Origin: JADJPO01 sp963828555
GTDB taxonomy: Bacteria; Actinomycetota; Actinomycetes; Actinomycetales; Kineosporiaceae
DNA length: 64,000 nucleotides
Direction: 5' to 3'
Assembly: GCA_963828555.1 (NCBI GenBank)
Contig: CAWHEL010000002.1
Location: 1,860,001-1,924,000 of the forward strand
Both the position numbers and the translations under genes were made by a program. A model generated the notes under the pieces. The model was not told the DNA's origin, searched no databases, and was given only the letters and a program-made list of their open reading frames with translations. Below, piece after piece: positions 20,327-28,946 of this stretch (its first letter is position 1; each line of letters starts with the position of its first letter).

Positions 20327-20893
20327 TCAGGCGGGCTCTGCGACCGCCGTCGCCGAGTCGAGGGGGATCTTCGTGTACAGGGGTGGCTCATCCTCGGGGG
20401 TGAGAGCGGTCGGCCCGTAGATCCACTCCGTGAACGAGTAGTCGTTCGTGTCTCGCGCCCGCAGCAGGACGTTGCGCTGCTGTCGTTCCACGCCGTCCAG
20501 GTGCCACAGCTCACCCCAGGCGCGCCCGGTGGTCAGGACGCGACGGCAGTGGGTCGAGGACGTAGCCGACGTGTTCACCCACGGGCGCTCCTTGATAGGG
20601 TCGAGTGGCGTCGCTCCAGCGACGACGGCGCGTTCCCATGCCTGGGTGGCATCGGGGCGACGAAGGTAGAGCTCGCATCGCTGCCCCCGGCCGGCCTCGA
20701 TCCGTCCGGCGAGCAGTCCCTGCATGTCGGTGGCCGGCATCAACCCGAGCGTCGCGTTACCCAGGTCGAACTCGGTCATGCCGCGGACGTCGAGGACGGG
20801 GCTGGTGTTCAGGACGCGCTGATAGAACGTCCGGGCCCGGCCCTGGTCGGCGACGTACAGGATGAACTCGGCGTCGTGCACGAGTCCCACCAT
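20327..20893 (-). pseudogene. Frameshifted, chimeric VOC-family gene
   Basis: From the ATG reading MVGLVHDAEFILYV, the first ~100 residues are a glyoxalase/bleomycin-resistance (VOC) fold. At KERPW the frame changes: the +1 frame reads GEHVGYVLDP, the expected end of a VOC domain, which a missing base in the C-run at 20578-20580 would explain. The present frame instead continues into about 65 unrelated residues (GELWHLDG ... DYSFTEWIYGPTALTPEDEP) to the stop, which look like the tail of another protein. Either decay plus deletion, or a sequence error. Confidence 0.6.
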
Positions 20894-20972
20894 GCCAGCA
20901 GACGTCCACGGGTGGTGAGCCGCTGCCGGCGGTGGTCGACGTGTGAGACGGCCCGCCGATAGCGTGCTGAAG

Positions 20973-21677
20973 ATGTCCTCTCGACTGCTGGCCGTGACCT
21001 TCGACGCGCGCGACCCGGCTCGCCTGGCGGCGTTCTGGGGCGATGTTCTGGGACGGGGGATCATCGACGATGCCCGCGGTGTGCTGCTTCCCGGGTCTGA
21101 CACCCAAGTCGGCCTGCGGTTCGCCCCGAGCCGCACGGAGAAGGTCGGCCCGAACCGGGTGCACCTTCACCTGACCAGTAGCAGCCGTGCTGACCAGCAG
21201 CACACGGTCGCGACGGCGCTCGAACTGGGCGCCAACCACCTCGATGTCGGCCAACTCCCGGACGAGGAGCATGTCGTGTTGGCCGATCCCGAGGGCAACG
21301 AGTTCTGCGTGATCGAGCCCGACAGCTCCTTCCTGGCCGGCTGTGGACTCCTCGGCGAGCTCGCCTGCGACGGCACCCGGGAGGTCGGGCTCTTCTGGGC
21401 GGAGGCGCTGGGGTGGACCCTGGTGTGGGATGAGGGCCAGGAGACCGCGGTGCAATCCCCGCACGGCGGCACCAAGGTCGCGTGGGGTGGCCCGCCGGTG
21501 GCGTCCAAGCACGGGAGGAACCGCCAGCGGTTCGACCTCGCCCTGGCCGACGGCGACCTGGAGGCCGAGGCCGATCGACTCGTCGCTGCAGGGGCGACCC
21601 GGCTCGGTGGCATCGACGAGGGCGTCGTCGAGCTGGCGGATCCCGACGGCAACGAGTTCTGCCTTGCCCTGGGCTGA
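20973..21677 (+). CDS. VOC-family protein with two glyoxalase-like domains
   Basis: 234 residues from the ATG reading MSSRLLAV. Two tandem VOC modules: the first ends in VVLADPEGNEFCVIEP, the second in VELADPDGNEFCLALG, each preceded by a FWxxxLG-type helix. Such proteins bind a metal and act as lyases, dioxygenases or antibiotic sequesterers; the substrate is not deducible. TAGCGT lies 7 nt before the ATG with no ribosome site, pointing to leaderless expression. Divergent from the broken VOC gene. Confidence 0.8.
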   Translation: MSSRLLAVTFDARDPARLAAFWGDVLGRGIIDDARGVLLPGSDTQVGLRFAPSRTEKVGPNRVHLHLTSSSRADQQHTVATALELGANHLDVGQLPDEEHVVLADPEGNEFCVIEPDSSFLAGCGLLGELACDGTREVGLFWAEALGWTLVWDEGQETAVQSPHGGTKVAWGGPPVASKHGRNRQRFDLALADGDLEAEADRLVAAGATRLGGIDEGVVELADPDGNEFCLALG

Positions 21678-21755
21678 CCTCGTGGCGACCGCCCCGGCGA
21701 CACCGCACTCATTGTCGGGCTGGGACTCATCGCGTGGATCGTCGTCCAAGTCTTC

Positions 21756-22900
21756 GTGCTGCGTGCGTTCTCGCTGTTCCAACCCGCGTACCTGTGCGTC
21801 GGCGCCTACTTCGTGGCCGCGTCGCACCGGGTCCGGCTGCACTCCACCCTGCGAGGGATCCTCCTCGTCACCGTCGGCTCGATCGTTGTCGCCGACGGGG
21901 TGGGCCTGGTTCCACATCTGGTCAAGGCCGGTCTGACGATCAAGTCGGTGGCGTCAGTCGTCGCCATGGTCGGCGGGATTGCCGTCGTCGTGGTGGGCGC
22001 TCGAACGATGCTGCGGGACCGGCGCCATCTGGGCAAGCCGGCAGGGGGCGCGGCGACGGTGCTCGCGGTCGCCGTCGTTGTGTGGATCGTCGCGCCGGCC
22101 GTCGCCGCGACGGATCTCCCAAGCACCCACGTGCGTTCGACGCCGGCGGCACTGGGGCTCGGGTACGAGCCGGTCGCGCTGACCACGAACGATGGCGTGG
22201 AGCTCGCCGCCTGGTATCTGCACGGCACCAATGGCGCCGGGGTAGTCGTGATGCACGGCGCTGGTTCGACCCGATCCGACGTCCTCGACCAGACGGCAGT
22301 GCTCGCCGCCAGTGGGTACGCGGTGGTGCTGATCGACGCTCGTGGTCACGGCGACAGTCACGGCACGGCGATGGACTTCGGCTGGTACGGCGATCTCGAC
22401 ATCGCCGCCGGCACCGAGTTCCTGGCATCACGTACAGAGATCGACCCCGGACGGATTGGAGTCGTCGGCTTCTCTATGGGAGGCGAGGAGGCCATCGGCG
22501 CCGCCGCCACCGATCCGCGGATCCATGCCGTCGTGGCCGAGGGGGCGACGGGGCGCACGGCAGCAGACAAGGCGTGGCTCTCCGATGCCTACGGCTGGCG
22601 TGGCTGGCTTCAGGAAAGGCTGGAGCACATCCAGGACGGCGTTACCGACTTCCTCACCGACACCTCCCCACCCATCTCCCTTCGATCGGCGGTGGCCACC
22701 GCATCGAGCACGCAGTTCCTCTTGATCACCGCCGGGAAGGTGAGTGACGAAGGTCGCGCGGCCGCGTTCATCCAGTCCGGCGCGACCGACGAGTCACGGT
22801 GTGGAACGTCGACGCAGCCGACCACACCGGCGGGTACGACACGCGGCCACTGCAGTGGCAGCAGCGTGTCATCGAGTTCCTCGATCAGAGCCTGAAATGA
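21756..22900 (+). pseudogene. Alpha/beta hydrolase with N-terminal membrane region, frameshifted near its end
   Basis: Three to four membrane helices precede a serine hydrolase domain (VVMHGAGSTRSD, nucleophile GFSMGGEEAIG). Around 22788-22793 the frame breaks: a -1 base change separates SGATD from VTVWNVDAADHTGGYDT ... VIEFLDQSLK, the proper C-terminus with its catalytic His, ending at TGA 22898-22900. In addition the reading frame is open and hydrophobic upstream of the GTG back to the previous gene's stop, so the original start may be lost. Confidence 0.65.
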
Positions 22901-22915
22901 CATGGAACGGAGGGC

Positions 22916-23632
22916 ATGATGTCCACGAAACACCGTTGGGCTGCTGGCGCGCTTGGTGCAGTCACGCTCGGCGAGGCCGGCCTGATCCATCTCGGTCGGA
23001 CCCACGGGTCCACCAAGGCGGAGCGAAGCAGGACGCTGCCGGGGGATCACATCGTCAGCGATCCCCAGGTGGTGACCGATCATGCCGTCACGATCGATGC
23101 CCCTCCGGCTGCCGTGTGGCCGTGGCTGGTGCAGATGGGTTGGGGGCGGGGAGGCTGGTACACGGCAAGGTGGGTCGACCGGCTGCTGTTCCCTGCCAAC
23201 GGACCGAGCGCAGACCGGATCGTGCCGGAACTCCAGGACATCGACATCGGCACGTTCATCCCTGACGGCCCGCCGGAGACCGAGTGCGGCCTCACCGTCG
23301 AGGGGATCGAGCGCGACCGGGCGCTGGTGCTGCACTCCAGCAGTCACCTGCCCATGAGCTGGCGTACGCACGCAACACTCGACTGGTCGTGGGCCTTCGT
23401 CCTCACCCCACTCGACGAAGGACGCCGCACCCGCTTCCACTTCCGGTCGAGATGGACGACAGACCCATGGTGGTTGACCCTCGGGGGGTGGCTGGGGATC
23501 GTTCCCGCCGACTTCATCATGTCGAGGGACATGCTTCGAGGGGTCAAGCAGCGCGCCGAACGGGCGTCGCTCCGGCCGTCAGCTATGGCCACCGAGGGCG
23601 AAGGAGGCCCCCACAGGGGCATGTCGGAGTAG
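22916..23632 (+). CDS. SRPBCC (START-like) family protein
   Basis: About 238 residues. After a short hydrophobic N-terminus, the fold starts at TDHAVTIDAPPAAVWPWLVQMG, with GGWYTARWVD and a C-terminal helix SRDMLRGVKQRAE typical of polyketide-cyclase/START-like ligand binders. Two adjacent ATGs (22916, 22919) follow GGAGGG; the second has better spacing. The ligand is unknown. It lies 15 nt after the hydrolase end, so the two were probably cotranscribed. Confidence 0.75.
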   Translation: MMSTKHRWAAGALGAVTLGEAGLIHLGRTHGSTKAERSRTLPGDHIVSDPQVVTDHAVTIDAPPAAVWPWLVQMGWGRGGWYTARWVDRLLFPANGPSADRIVPELQDIDIGTFIPDGPPETECGLTVEGIERDRALVLHSSSHLPMSWRTHATLDWSWAFVLTPLDEGRRTRFHFRSRWTTDPWWLTLGGWLGIVPADFIMSRDMLRGVKQRAERASLRPSAMATEGEGGPHRGMSE

Positions 23633-23975
23633 CCCAGGCCTGCCCAGTTGGGTGGCGTCAGGCCTCCCAGCAGGGGCGATGCGCCCAGTTGCTCGGTGAG
23701 ACGCGCGCGAGCGTGCTGGGGGGTTGTCGGGGCCCTGTCGTGGCATTGTCGAGGGGTGGTCCGATCCGGGCCCGCCCCGTCGTCGATTGGCATCGACAGA
23801 CCGTCGCGGTGACGCTCAGAGGCGCCGTCGATGACGCTGCGTCCATGCCCCGCTGCCCCATCTTCGTGGCCAACCAGGGTGACGACGGCTCCAACCTGCA
23901 CCCAACTGGTTGGCCAACCGACCCCGTCCGCCCGCTGACGGCAAGCTCTGCGGGCGAGGTGCGGACAAACGATCG
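23633..23975. other. Non-coding stretch between the SRPBCC gene and the tRNA terminator
   Basis: About 340 nt without a credible gene; open frames here have no start signals and no recognisable protein. The only structure is the 12-nt palindrome GGTTGGCCAACC at 23908-23919. It flanks the 3' side of a tRNA gene, a common integration site, but no integrase or tRNA-end duplication was found. Confidence 0.5.
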
Positions 23976-24010
23976 AGGGCCCTGTTCACGACTGGCGAGA
24001 ACAGGGCCCT
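23976..24010 (-). terminator. Intrinsic-type terminator of tRNA-Pro
   Basis: AGGGCCCTGTTC (23976-23987) pairs perfectly with GAACAGGGCCCT (23999-24010) across an 11-nt loop, 16 nt beyond the 3' end of tRNA-Pro. On the minus strand it is followed by CGATCGTTTG, a short T-rich tail. Confidence 0.8.
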
Positions 24011-24026
24011 GACCTGCGTAAACGGG

Positions 24027-24100
<74 letters not shown>

Positions 24101-24199
24101 GTCCAGCCCCGCAAGGATAGCCGAGCCGCCCCGCCAGCACGAAACCGGTTCCCCGCGCAGTCCGCGATGTCAGCATCTGGCCGCGAGTCCGCAGGATTG

Positions 24200-24241
24200 T
24201 GTGCGGTCCAACGCGGGATCTATCCCCGGTTCGACCGCACA
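24200..24241 (-). terminator. Possible terminator after the phosphoesterase gene
   Basis: TGTGCGGTC (24200-24208) pairs with GACCGCACA (24233-24241) with a 24-nt loop. It lies 28 nt past the phosphoesterase stop on the minus strand. The long loop makes the role uncertain. Confidence 0.4.
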
Positions 24242-24268
24242 GAATCGGGCGGGCCGAGGCGGGGGCGG

Positions 24269-25198
24269 TCATGGGGTGCGGGGGGTGAGGGTGAGCAGGG
24301 TGGCCTCGGGGCGGCAGGCGAAGCGGAGGGCGGCGTAGGGCGGGGTGCCGAGCCCGGCCGAGACGTGCAGCCAGGCCGGGTCGGCCGCTGAGGCCCCGGG
24401 GGCGGGCCAGCGGGAGACGCCCTTGGCCTGGCGGCGGGGCAGGTCGCAGTTGGTCACCAGCGCCCCGAACACGGGCAGGCAGAGCTGGCCGCCGTGCGTA
24501 TGCCCGGCGAGGACCAGCCCGGCGCCGTCCGCCGCCATCGCGTCGAGTACCCGGCGGTAGGGGGCGTGGGTGACGCCCAGGGTCAGCGTGGCCGTCGGAT
24601 CCGCCGCGCCGGCCACCCGGTCGTACCGGTCGCGCTTGATGTGCGGGTCGTCCACGCCGATGAACTCGAGCCGGGAGCCGGCGACGTCGAGGGTGGCCCG
24701 CCGGTTGTTGAGGTCGGTCCAGCCGGCGTCGAGGAACCCCTTGATCAGGTCGTCGGTCGGCAGCGGATCGCCATGGATCCGCCGCGTGCCTCCGTACTGC
24801 AACAGGTAGCGCGCGGGGTTCTTCGCCCGCGGCGCGTAATAGTCATTCGAGCCCATCACGAAGACGCCAGGCCGATCGAGCAGCGCCCCGTGCGCCTCGA
24901 GGGCGGCCTCGACGGCGTCGGGGCCGGACAGGGAATCACCGGTGGAGACCACCAGGTCGGGCTCCAGCTCGCCCAGCCGCCCCACCCAGGCCCGCTTGCG
25001 GTGCTGCCGCGGAAGCATGTGCAGGTCGGACAGGTGCAGCACTCGCAACGGGGCGGCGCCGGGAGCCAGCGCCGGCAGCGTGAACCGGCGGAGCGCGAAG
25101 TTTCGGGCCTCGAGCCAGGCGTAACCCACCCCGGCCGCCCCCGCGGCAACGGTCGCCAGAGGGATGGCGGCGGCCAGCGGCAGTCCAGGAGAGCGCAT
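24269..25198 (-). CDS. Membrane-anchored metallophosphoesterase (YkuE-like)
   Basis: 309 residues. An N-terminal hydrophobic anchor (PLAAAIPLATVAAGAAGVGY) is followed by a calcineurin-like domain with the metal motifs LHLSDLHM, VVSTGDSLSG, GSNDYY and VLAGHTHGGQL. Such proteins hydrolyse phosphodiester or lipid-linked phosphate substrates at the membrane surface. Gene neighbours yqeY and the class A PBP are the usual actinobacterial context, which suggests an envelope role. Confidence 0.88.
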   Translation of the reverse strand: MRSPGLPLAAAIPLATVAAGAAGVGYAWLEARNFALRRFTLPALAPGAAPLRVLHLSDLHMLPRQHRKRAWVGRLGELEPDLVVSTGDSLSGPDAVEAALEAHGALLDRPGVFVMGSNDYYAPRAKNPARYLLQYGGTRRIHGDPLPTDDLIKGFLDAGWTDLNNRRATLDVAGSRLEFIGVDDPHIKRDRYDRVAGAADPTATLTLGVTHAPYRRVLDAMAADGAGLVLAGHTHGGQLCLPVFGALVTNCDLPRRQAKGVSRWPAPGASAADPAWLHVSAGLGTPPYAALRFACRPEATLLTLTPRTP

Positions 25199-25259
25199 CG
25201 GAGCATTCTCTCAGCCAGGCTCGTCGGCCACGACCGGGCGGTGTGACATCGTGCTGCGC

Positions 25260-25727
25260 ATGGCTGAACTGAAGGACCGCATGCAGTCGGACCTCACCGG
25301 GGCGATCCGCTCGCGCGACGAACTGCTGGCGGCGACGTTGCGGATGGCGCTCACCGCCGTCCGCTCGGCCGAAGTGGCCGGGACCGTGGCGCGCACCCTG
25401 TCCGACGAGGAGGTGCTGCAGGTGCTGGGCAGGGAGGCCAAGAAGCGCCGCGAGGCCGCTACCGCTTTCGCCGACGCCGGACGGCAGGAGAAGGCCGATC
25501 GCGAGCTGGCCGAGCTGGCCGTGCTGGAGACCTACCTGCCGCAGCAGCTGCCGGACGAGGACCTGGCGGTCCTCGTCGAGGCGGCAGTCGCCGAGGTCAC
25601 GGCGTCGGGAGCCAGCGGCATGGCCGCCATGGGCCGAGTGATGAAGATCGTGCAACCCCAGGTGGCAGGGCGTGCTGACGGCGGCCGGGTGGCCGCCGAG
25701 GTCAAGCGTCGCCTTGGCGCCGGCTGA
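25260..25727 (+). CDS. GatB/YqeY domain protein
   Basis: 155 residues from the ATG reading MAELKDRM. All-helical YqeY family, recognisable by the N-terminal SDLTGAIRSRDELLAATLRM segment, the ETYLPQQL motif and the C-terminal GRADGGRVAAEVKRRL. Related to the tail domain of the amidotransferase GatB, which binds tRNA, though a role in tRNA amidation is unproven. Divergent from the phosphoesterase gene; its stop is 16 nt from the convergent ponA stop. Confidence 0.9.
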   Translation: MAELKDRMQSDLTGAIRSRDELLAATLRMALTAVRSAEVAGTVARTLSDEEVLQVLGREAKKRREAATAFADAGRQEKADRELAELAVLETYLPQQLPDEDLAVLVEAAVAEVTASGASGMAAMGRVMKIVQPQVAGRADGGRVAAEVKRRLGAG

Positions 25728-25743
25728 CCATAACGCCGGCTGA

Positions 25744-28227
25744 CTAGAAGCGGCCTCCGCCGCCGTTGTTCCCGCCGTTGTTGTTGCCCCGGCCGTTGTT
25801 CGCGTTCGCCGGCTCTCCAGGCTGGCCCGGCTCCACCGGCAAAGGTTCCGGCTGCTGGCTGCCGTCACCGGGGTAGAGGGTGATGGTGCTTCCCTTCTCG
25901 GCCCGTCCACCGCCTGGCGGCGACGTCTTGGCCACCCGGTCGCCCCCGAACGGCGCCGCCACCGACCTGCCCACCCGCACCTTGAAGCCCTGGGCCTGCA
26001 GGATCCCGGTCGCCTCGCCGATCGACCGCCCGGTGACGTCGGCCACCCGGATGCCGCTGCCCTCCAGCATCTTGCTGGGCGGGTTCTGCCAGTCCTGGCG
26101 CTCCAGCCCGTCCATGGCGATGTTCATGATGCTGCGCCACAGCGGCGCAGCGATGGTGGCGCCGTACACCGACCCGTAGAACCTGTCGCCGATCTTGCGG
26201 TGATTGAGGCTGCGACCGCCTGGGTACCGGCCGTTGTAGTCCTGGGGGTCGGCCACGACCACCGCGGTGGTGCGCTGCTTGGTGTAGCCCACGAACCAGG
26301 TGCGCACCGAGTTGTCGGTGGTGCCGGTCTTGCCCCCGGCCGGCCACTTCAGGCCCTGGCCGATGGCGGTGCCCTCGGTGAAGACCCGCTTGCCGGCGAA
26401 GACCACGCCCCGCGCGACGTCCGGGGAGATCGCTTCCTTGACGCACTTCGTCGCGCCGATGGTGGCTTTCTTCTGCGCCCGGTCGGTGATCGAGACCACC
26501 GCGGTCGGCGGGCAGTAGGTGCCCTCGGCCGCGAGCGTGGCGTAGGCGTTGGCCATCGTCATCGGTGAGATCTGCATCGAGCCGAGCACCATCGAGGGGC
26601 ACTCGGTGGGCATCTTGGTCAGGGACACCTTGCCGCCGGTGAAGCAGGTGGGATCCGCGCCCCGGGTCGAGGCGAGGTGCACGCCCATCGCCTCGGCCGT
26701 CTTGGCGATGTTGCAGAAGTCGAGGCGGCTCGCGATGTCCATGTAGGCCAGGTTCACCGAGTCGAAGGTGGCCTGCATGGCGGTGATCGACGACGGGCCG
26801 CTGCCCTCGGAGTTGCTGACCTTGAACGTGCCCTGGGTGAGCGGCGCGCCGCACGCCGTGAAGTCGGAGCCGCGCCAGGTGGACTGGTCGCCGGTGACGT
26901 TCGTGTAGAGGCCCTTGTTGCGGGTGAGCCACTCCGTGAGCACGAACGGCTTGAACGTCGAGCCGACCTGGAAGCCGGCCGCCCCGCCGTAGACCTCGTC
27001 CACCCCGTAGTTCAGCTCAGTCTGACCCGGCCCGACAGCGGGGTTGTAGTAGGTGTTCTGCGCGATGGCCAGCACGCGGCCCGTGCCCGGCTCGACGGTC
27101 ACCGCCGCGGTGGCCACCTTGCTGGCGTCGGCCGGGGGGATCTTCTTCATCAGGGCCTGGGTGGCCCCGTTCTGCAGCTTCGCGTCCAGCGTGGTGACGA
27201 TCTTGTAGCCGCCGCGCCGGATGGAGTTCAGGCGCGTCTTCTCGTCCTTGCCCAGGGCTGCGTACCGCGGGTCGGTGATCAGCACCTTCAACGTGTAGTC
27301 GCAGAAGTAGGCATAGTTGCGGGCCGTGATGCACCCGGACTTCGCCGGCTGCGGCTTGGTCGGCAGCGCCGTGGCGACGGCCGCCGCGTGCTGTGCCGCG
27401 GTGATCATCCCCAGGTCGAGCATCCGCTTCAGCACGACGTCGCGGCGGTCCTTGGAGGCCTTGGGGTGGTTGAACGGGTTGTAGGCCTCGGGCGTCTGCA
27501 CCACGCCGGCCATCAGCGCCGCCTGGGGCAGGGTGAGCTTGGCCGCTGTCGTCCGGAAGAAGTACTGCGAGGCGGCCTCGACGCCGTAGTTGTTCTGTCC
27601 GAAGGCGGCGATGTTCAGGTACCGCTCCAGGATGGCGTCCTTGGGCAGGGTCTGCTCCAACTGGATCGCCATCCGGATCTCTTTGATCTTGCGCACGTTG
27701 GTCTTCTCGACGGCGGCCGCGGCGGCCTCCTTGTCGCCGGCTACCACGGCGCTCTCCAACTGGTAGTTCTTGACCACCTGCTGGGTCAGCGTCGAGGCAC
27801 CCTGGATCTGTGCCCCGTCGTTCAGCTCGTTGTTGACGAACGCCCGCACCAGGCCCTTGGGGTCCACTCCGCCGTGCAGGTAGAACCGCGAGTCCTCGAT
27901 CGCCACGATGGCCTGGCGCATTACCGGGGCGATCCGGCTCAGCGGGGTGACCACCCGGTTCTCCTCGTAGAACCTGGCGATCACCGTCTTGCCGTCGCTG
28001 GCGTACATGGTCGAACCCTCGGACGGCGGCATGTCGTCGAGCTTGTCCGGCATGGTGTTGAAGAGGTTGAGCCCGTCCTTGGTGAGGGCGCCCGCGGCGC
28101 CGACGGCGGGCAGGAACAGTCCAGCCACCAGCACCCCGGAGACCATGCTCACGGCGAGGAACGCGGCCAGGAGCGCGGGGATGCGCGTGCCGGCGAGCGC
28201 GGTGCGGGAGAGCTGGGGCTTGCGCAT
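25744..28227 (-). CDS. ponA: Class A penicillin-binding protein with PASTA domain (PonA)
   Basis: 827 residues. One membrane helix (residues ~18-45), then a GT51 glycosyltransferase with catalytic Glu111 in EDSRFYLHGG, and a transpeptidase with SxxK in GSTFKPF (Ser near 423), SNS in KVSNSEG and KTGTT. A PASTA domain near residues 700-765 (DVTGRSIGEATGILQAQGF) is followed by a Gly/Asn/Pro-rich tail. Polymerises and cross-links peptidoglycan. GAGGAG 8 nt before the ATG fixes the start. It corresponds in position to ponA2 of mycobacteria, next to whiB4. Confidence 0.95.
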   Translation of the reverse strand: MRKPQLSRTALAGTRIPALLAAFLAVSMVSGVLVAGLFLPAVGAAGALTKDGLNLFNTMPDKLDDMPPSEGSTMYASDGKTVIARFYEENRVVTPLSRIAPVMRQAIVAIEDSRFYLHGGVDPKGLVRAFVNNELNDGAQIQGASTLTQQVVKNYQLESAVVAGDKEAAAAAVEKTNVRKIKEIRMAIQLEQTLPKDAILERYLNIAAFGQNNYGVEAASQYFFRTTAAKLTLPQAALMAGVVQTPEAYNPFNHPKASKDRRDVVLKRMLDLGMITAAQHAAAVATALPTKPQPAKSGCITARNYAYFCDYTLKVLITDPRYAALGKDEKTRLNSIRRGGYKIVTTLDAKLQNGATQALMKKIPPADASKVATAAVTVEPGTGRVLAIAQNTYYNPAVGPGQTELNYGVDEVYGGAAGFQVGSTFKPFVLTEWLTRNKGLYTNVTGDQSTWRGSDFTACGAPLTQGTFKVSNSEGSGPSSITAMQATFDSVNLAYMDIASRLDFCNIAKTAEAMGVHLASTRGADPTCFTGGKVSLTKMPTECPSMVLGSMQISPMTMANAYATLAAEGTYCPPTAVVSITDRAQKKATIGATKCVKEAISPDVARGVVFAGKRVFTEGTAIGQGLKWPAGGKTGTTDNSVRTWFVGYTKQRTTAVVVADPQDYNGRYPGGRSLNHRKIGDRFYGSVYGATIAAPLWRSIMNIAMDGLERQDWQNPPSKMLEGSGIRVADVTGRSIGEATGILQAQGFKVRVGRSVAAPFGGDRVAKTSPPGGGRAEKGSTITLYPGDGSQQPEPLPVEPGQPGEPANANNGRGNNNGGNNGGGGRF

Positions 28228-28545
28228 GAAGAAGGCTCCTCGAGGGCTGGTTCCGCGGTACAGAGCGTACGGCGCCGTAGGCCTCTTGGCTGGACATCGG
28301 CGGGTCGCGCCGGCGCTAAGGTGTGCCGTGGTGTAACGCAGCGCGCAGCCCGCGCGATGGGCCGTATGCACGGGCACCACGGGAAGCTGTAATCGACGGT
28401 CACACAAAGTAGTCGTTGTGGCCTGAGGTGCACGGAGTATCATCCATCTGGCCCGTATGCTGAGCACAGGGTGTGACATACGGTCTTGGTGACAGGGCGG
28501 CGCTCGGCGGTGTGCCGCTCGGGGGGACCACACGGGAGGAACAGA
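28228..28545 (+). promoter_or_regulatory. Divergent ponA-whiB regulatory region with a candidate whiB promoter
   Basis: 318 nt. TTGTGG at 28416-28421 and TATCAT at 28438-28443, 16 nt apart, form a plausible promoter toward whiB with a leader of roughly 95 nt. A partial repeat, CCGTATGC near 28363 and again near 28451, and CATACGG near 28478, could be regulator sites. No coding sequence is seen. Confidence 0.4.
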
Positions 28546-28866
28546 ATGAACGGCACGAACGACTGGGCCGCACGGGGAGCCTGCCGGACGGCGGATCCCG
28601 ACACCCTCTTCGTCCAAGGGGCGGCCCAGAACCGCGCGAAGGCAGTGTGCATGGCCTGCTCTGTGCGCACCGAATGCCTGGCCGATGCCCTCGACAACCG
28701 GATCGAGTTCGGCGTCTGGGGTGGCATGACCGAGCGTGAGCGCCGCGCCCTCCTGCGCCGCCGTCCGAATGTCGCGTCGTGGCGTCGCCTGCTCGAGACC
28801 GCACGGGCCGAGCACGAGCGAGTGCTCACCATCACAGCCATGGACGACGCGCTCGAGGCCGTCTGA
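28546..28866 (+). CDS. WhiB-family iron-sulfur regulator, WhiB4-like
   Basis: 106 residues. The four iron-sulfur cysteines are Cys13, Cys35, Cys38 and Cys44 (C-X21-C-X2-C-X5-C), the spacing of mycobacterial WhiB4; GVWGGMTERERR is the conserved turn and a basic RRRPN segment follows. Such proteins sense oxygen or NO through a 4Fe-4S cluster and modulate sigma-A transcription. A strong GGGAGGA lies 5 nt before the ATG. The ponA-whiB-ArsA/ArsA order matches the whiB4 locus. Confidence 0.92.
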   Translation: MNGTNDWAARGACRTADPDTLFVQGAAQNRAKAVCMACSVRTECLADALDNRIEFGVWGGMTERERRALLRRRPNVASWRRLLETARAEHERVLTITAMDDALEAV

Positions 28867-28890
28867 CCCCGCGTCTTCACGATTCACGCG

Positions 28891-28918
28891 CCGCCCCGAG
28901 GGAGTGTCCTCGGGGCGG
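28891..28918. terminator. Bidirectional terminator between whiB and the ArsA-like gene
   Basis: CCGCCCCGAGG (28891-28901) pairs perfectly with CCTCGGGGCGG (28908-28918) with a 6-nt loop, between two convergent genes. Confidence 0.78.
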
Positions 28919-28946
28919 TCGCCGTTAGCCGGCGGACGTCGGTCGG

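Noticed and set aside
18729..20420. 563-residue plus-strand open frame
   Set aside because: Antisense of the PEPCK-like gene; low-complexity Gly/Arg composition without recognisable motifs.
23908..23919. Attachment site beside tRNA-Pro
   Set aside because: GGTTGGCCAACC is only a short palindrome; no integrase and no duplicated tRNA 3' end was found.
26677..28392. 571-residue plus-strand open frame
   Set aside because: Mirror of the ponA gene, whose frame contains all catalytic motifs.
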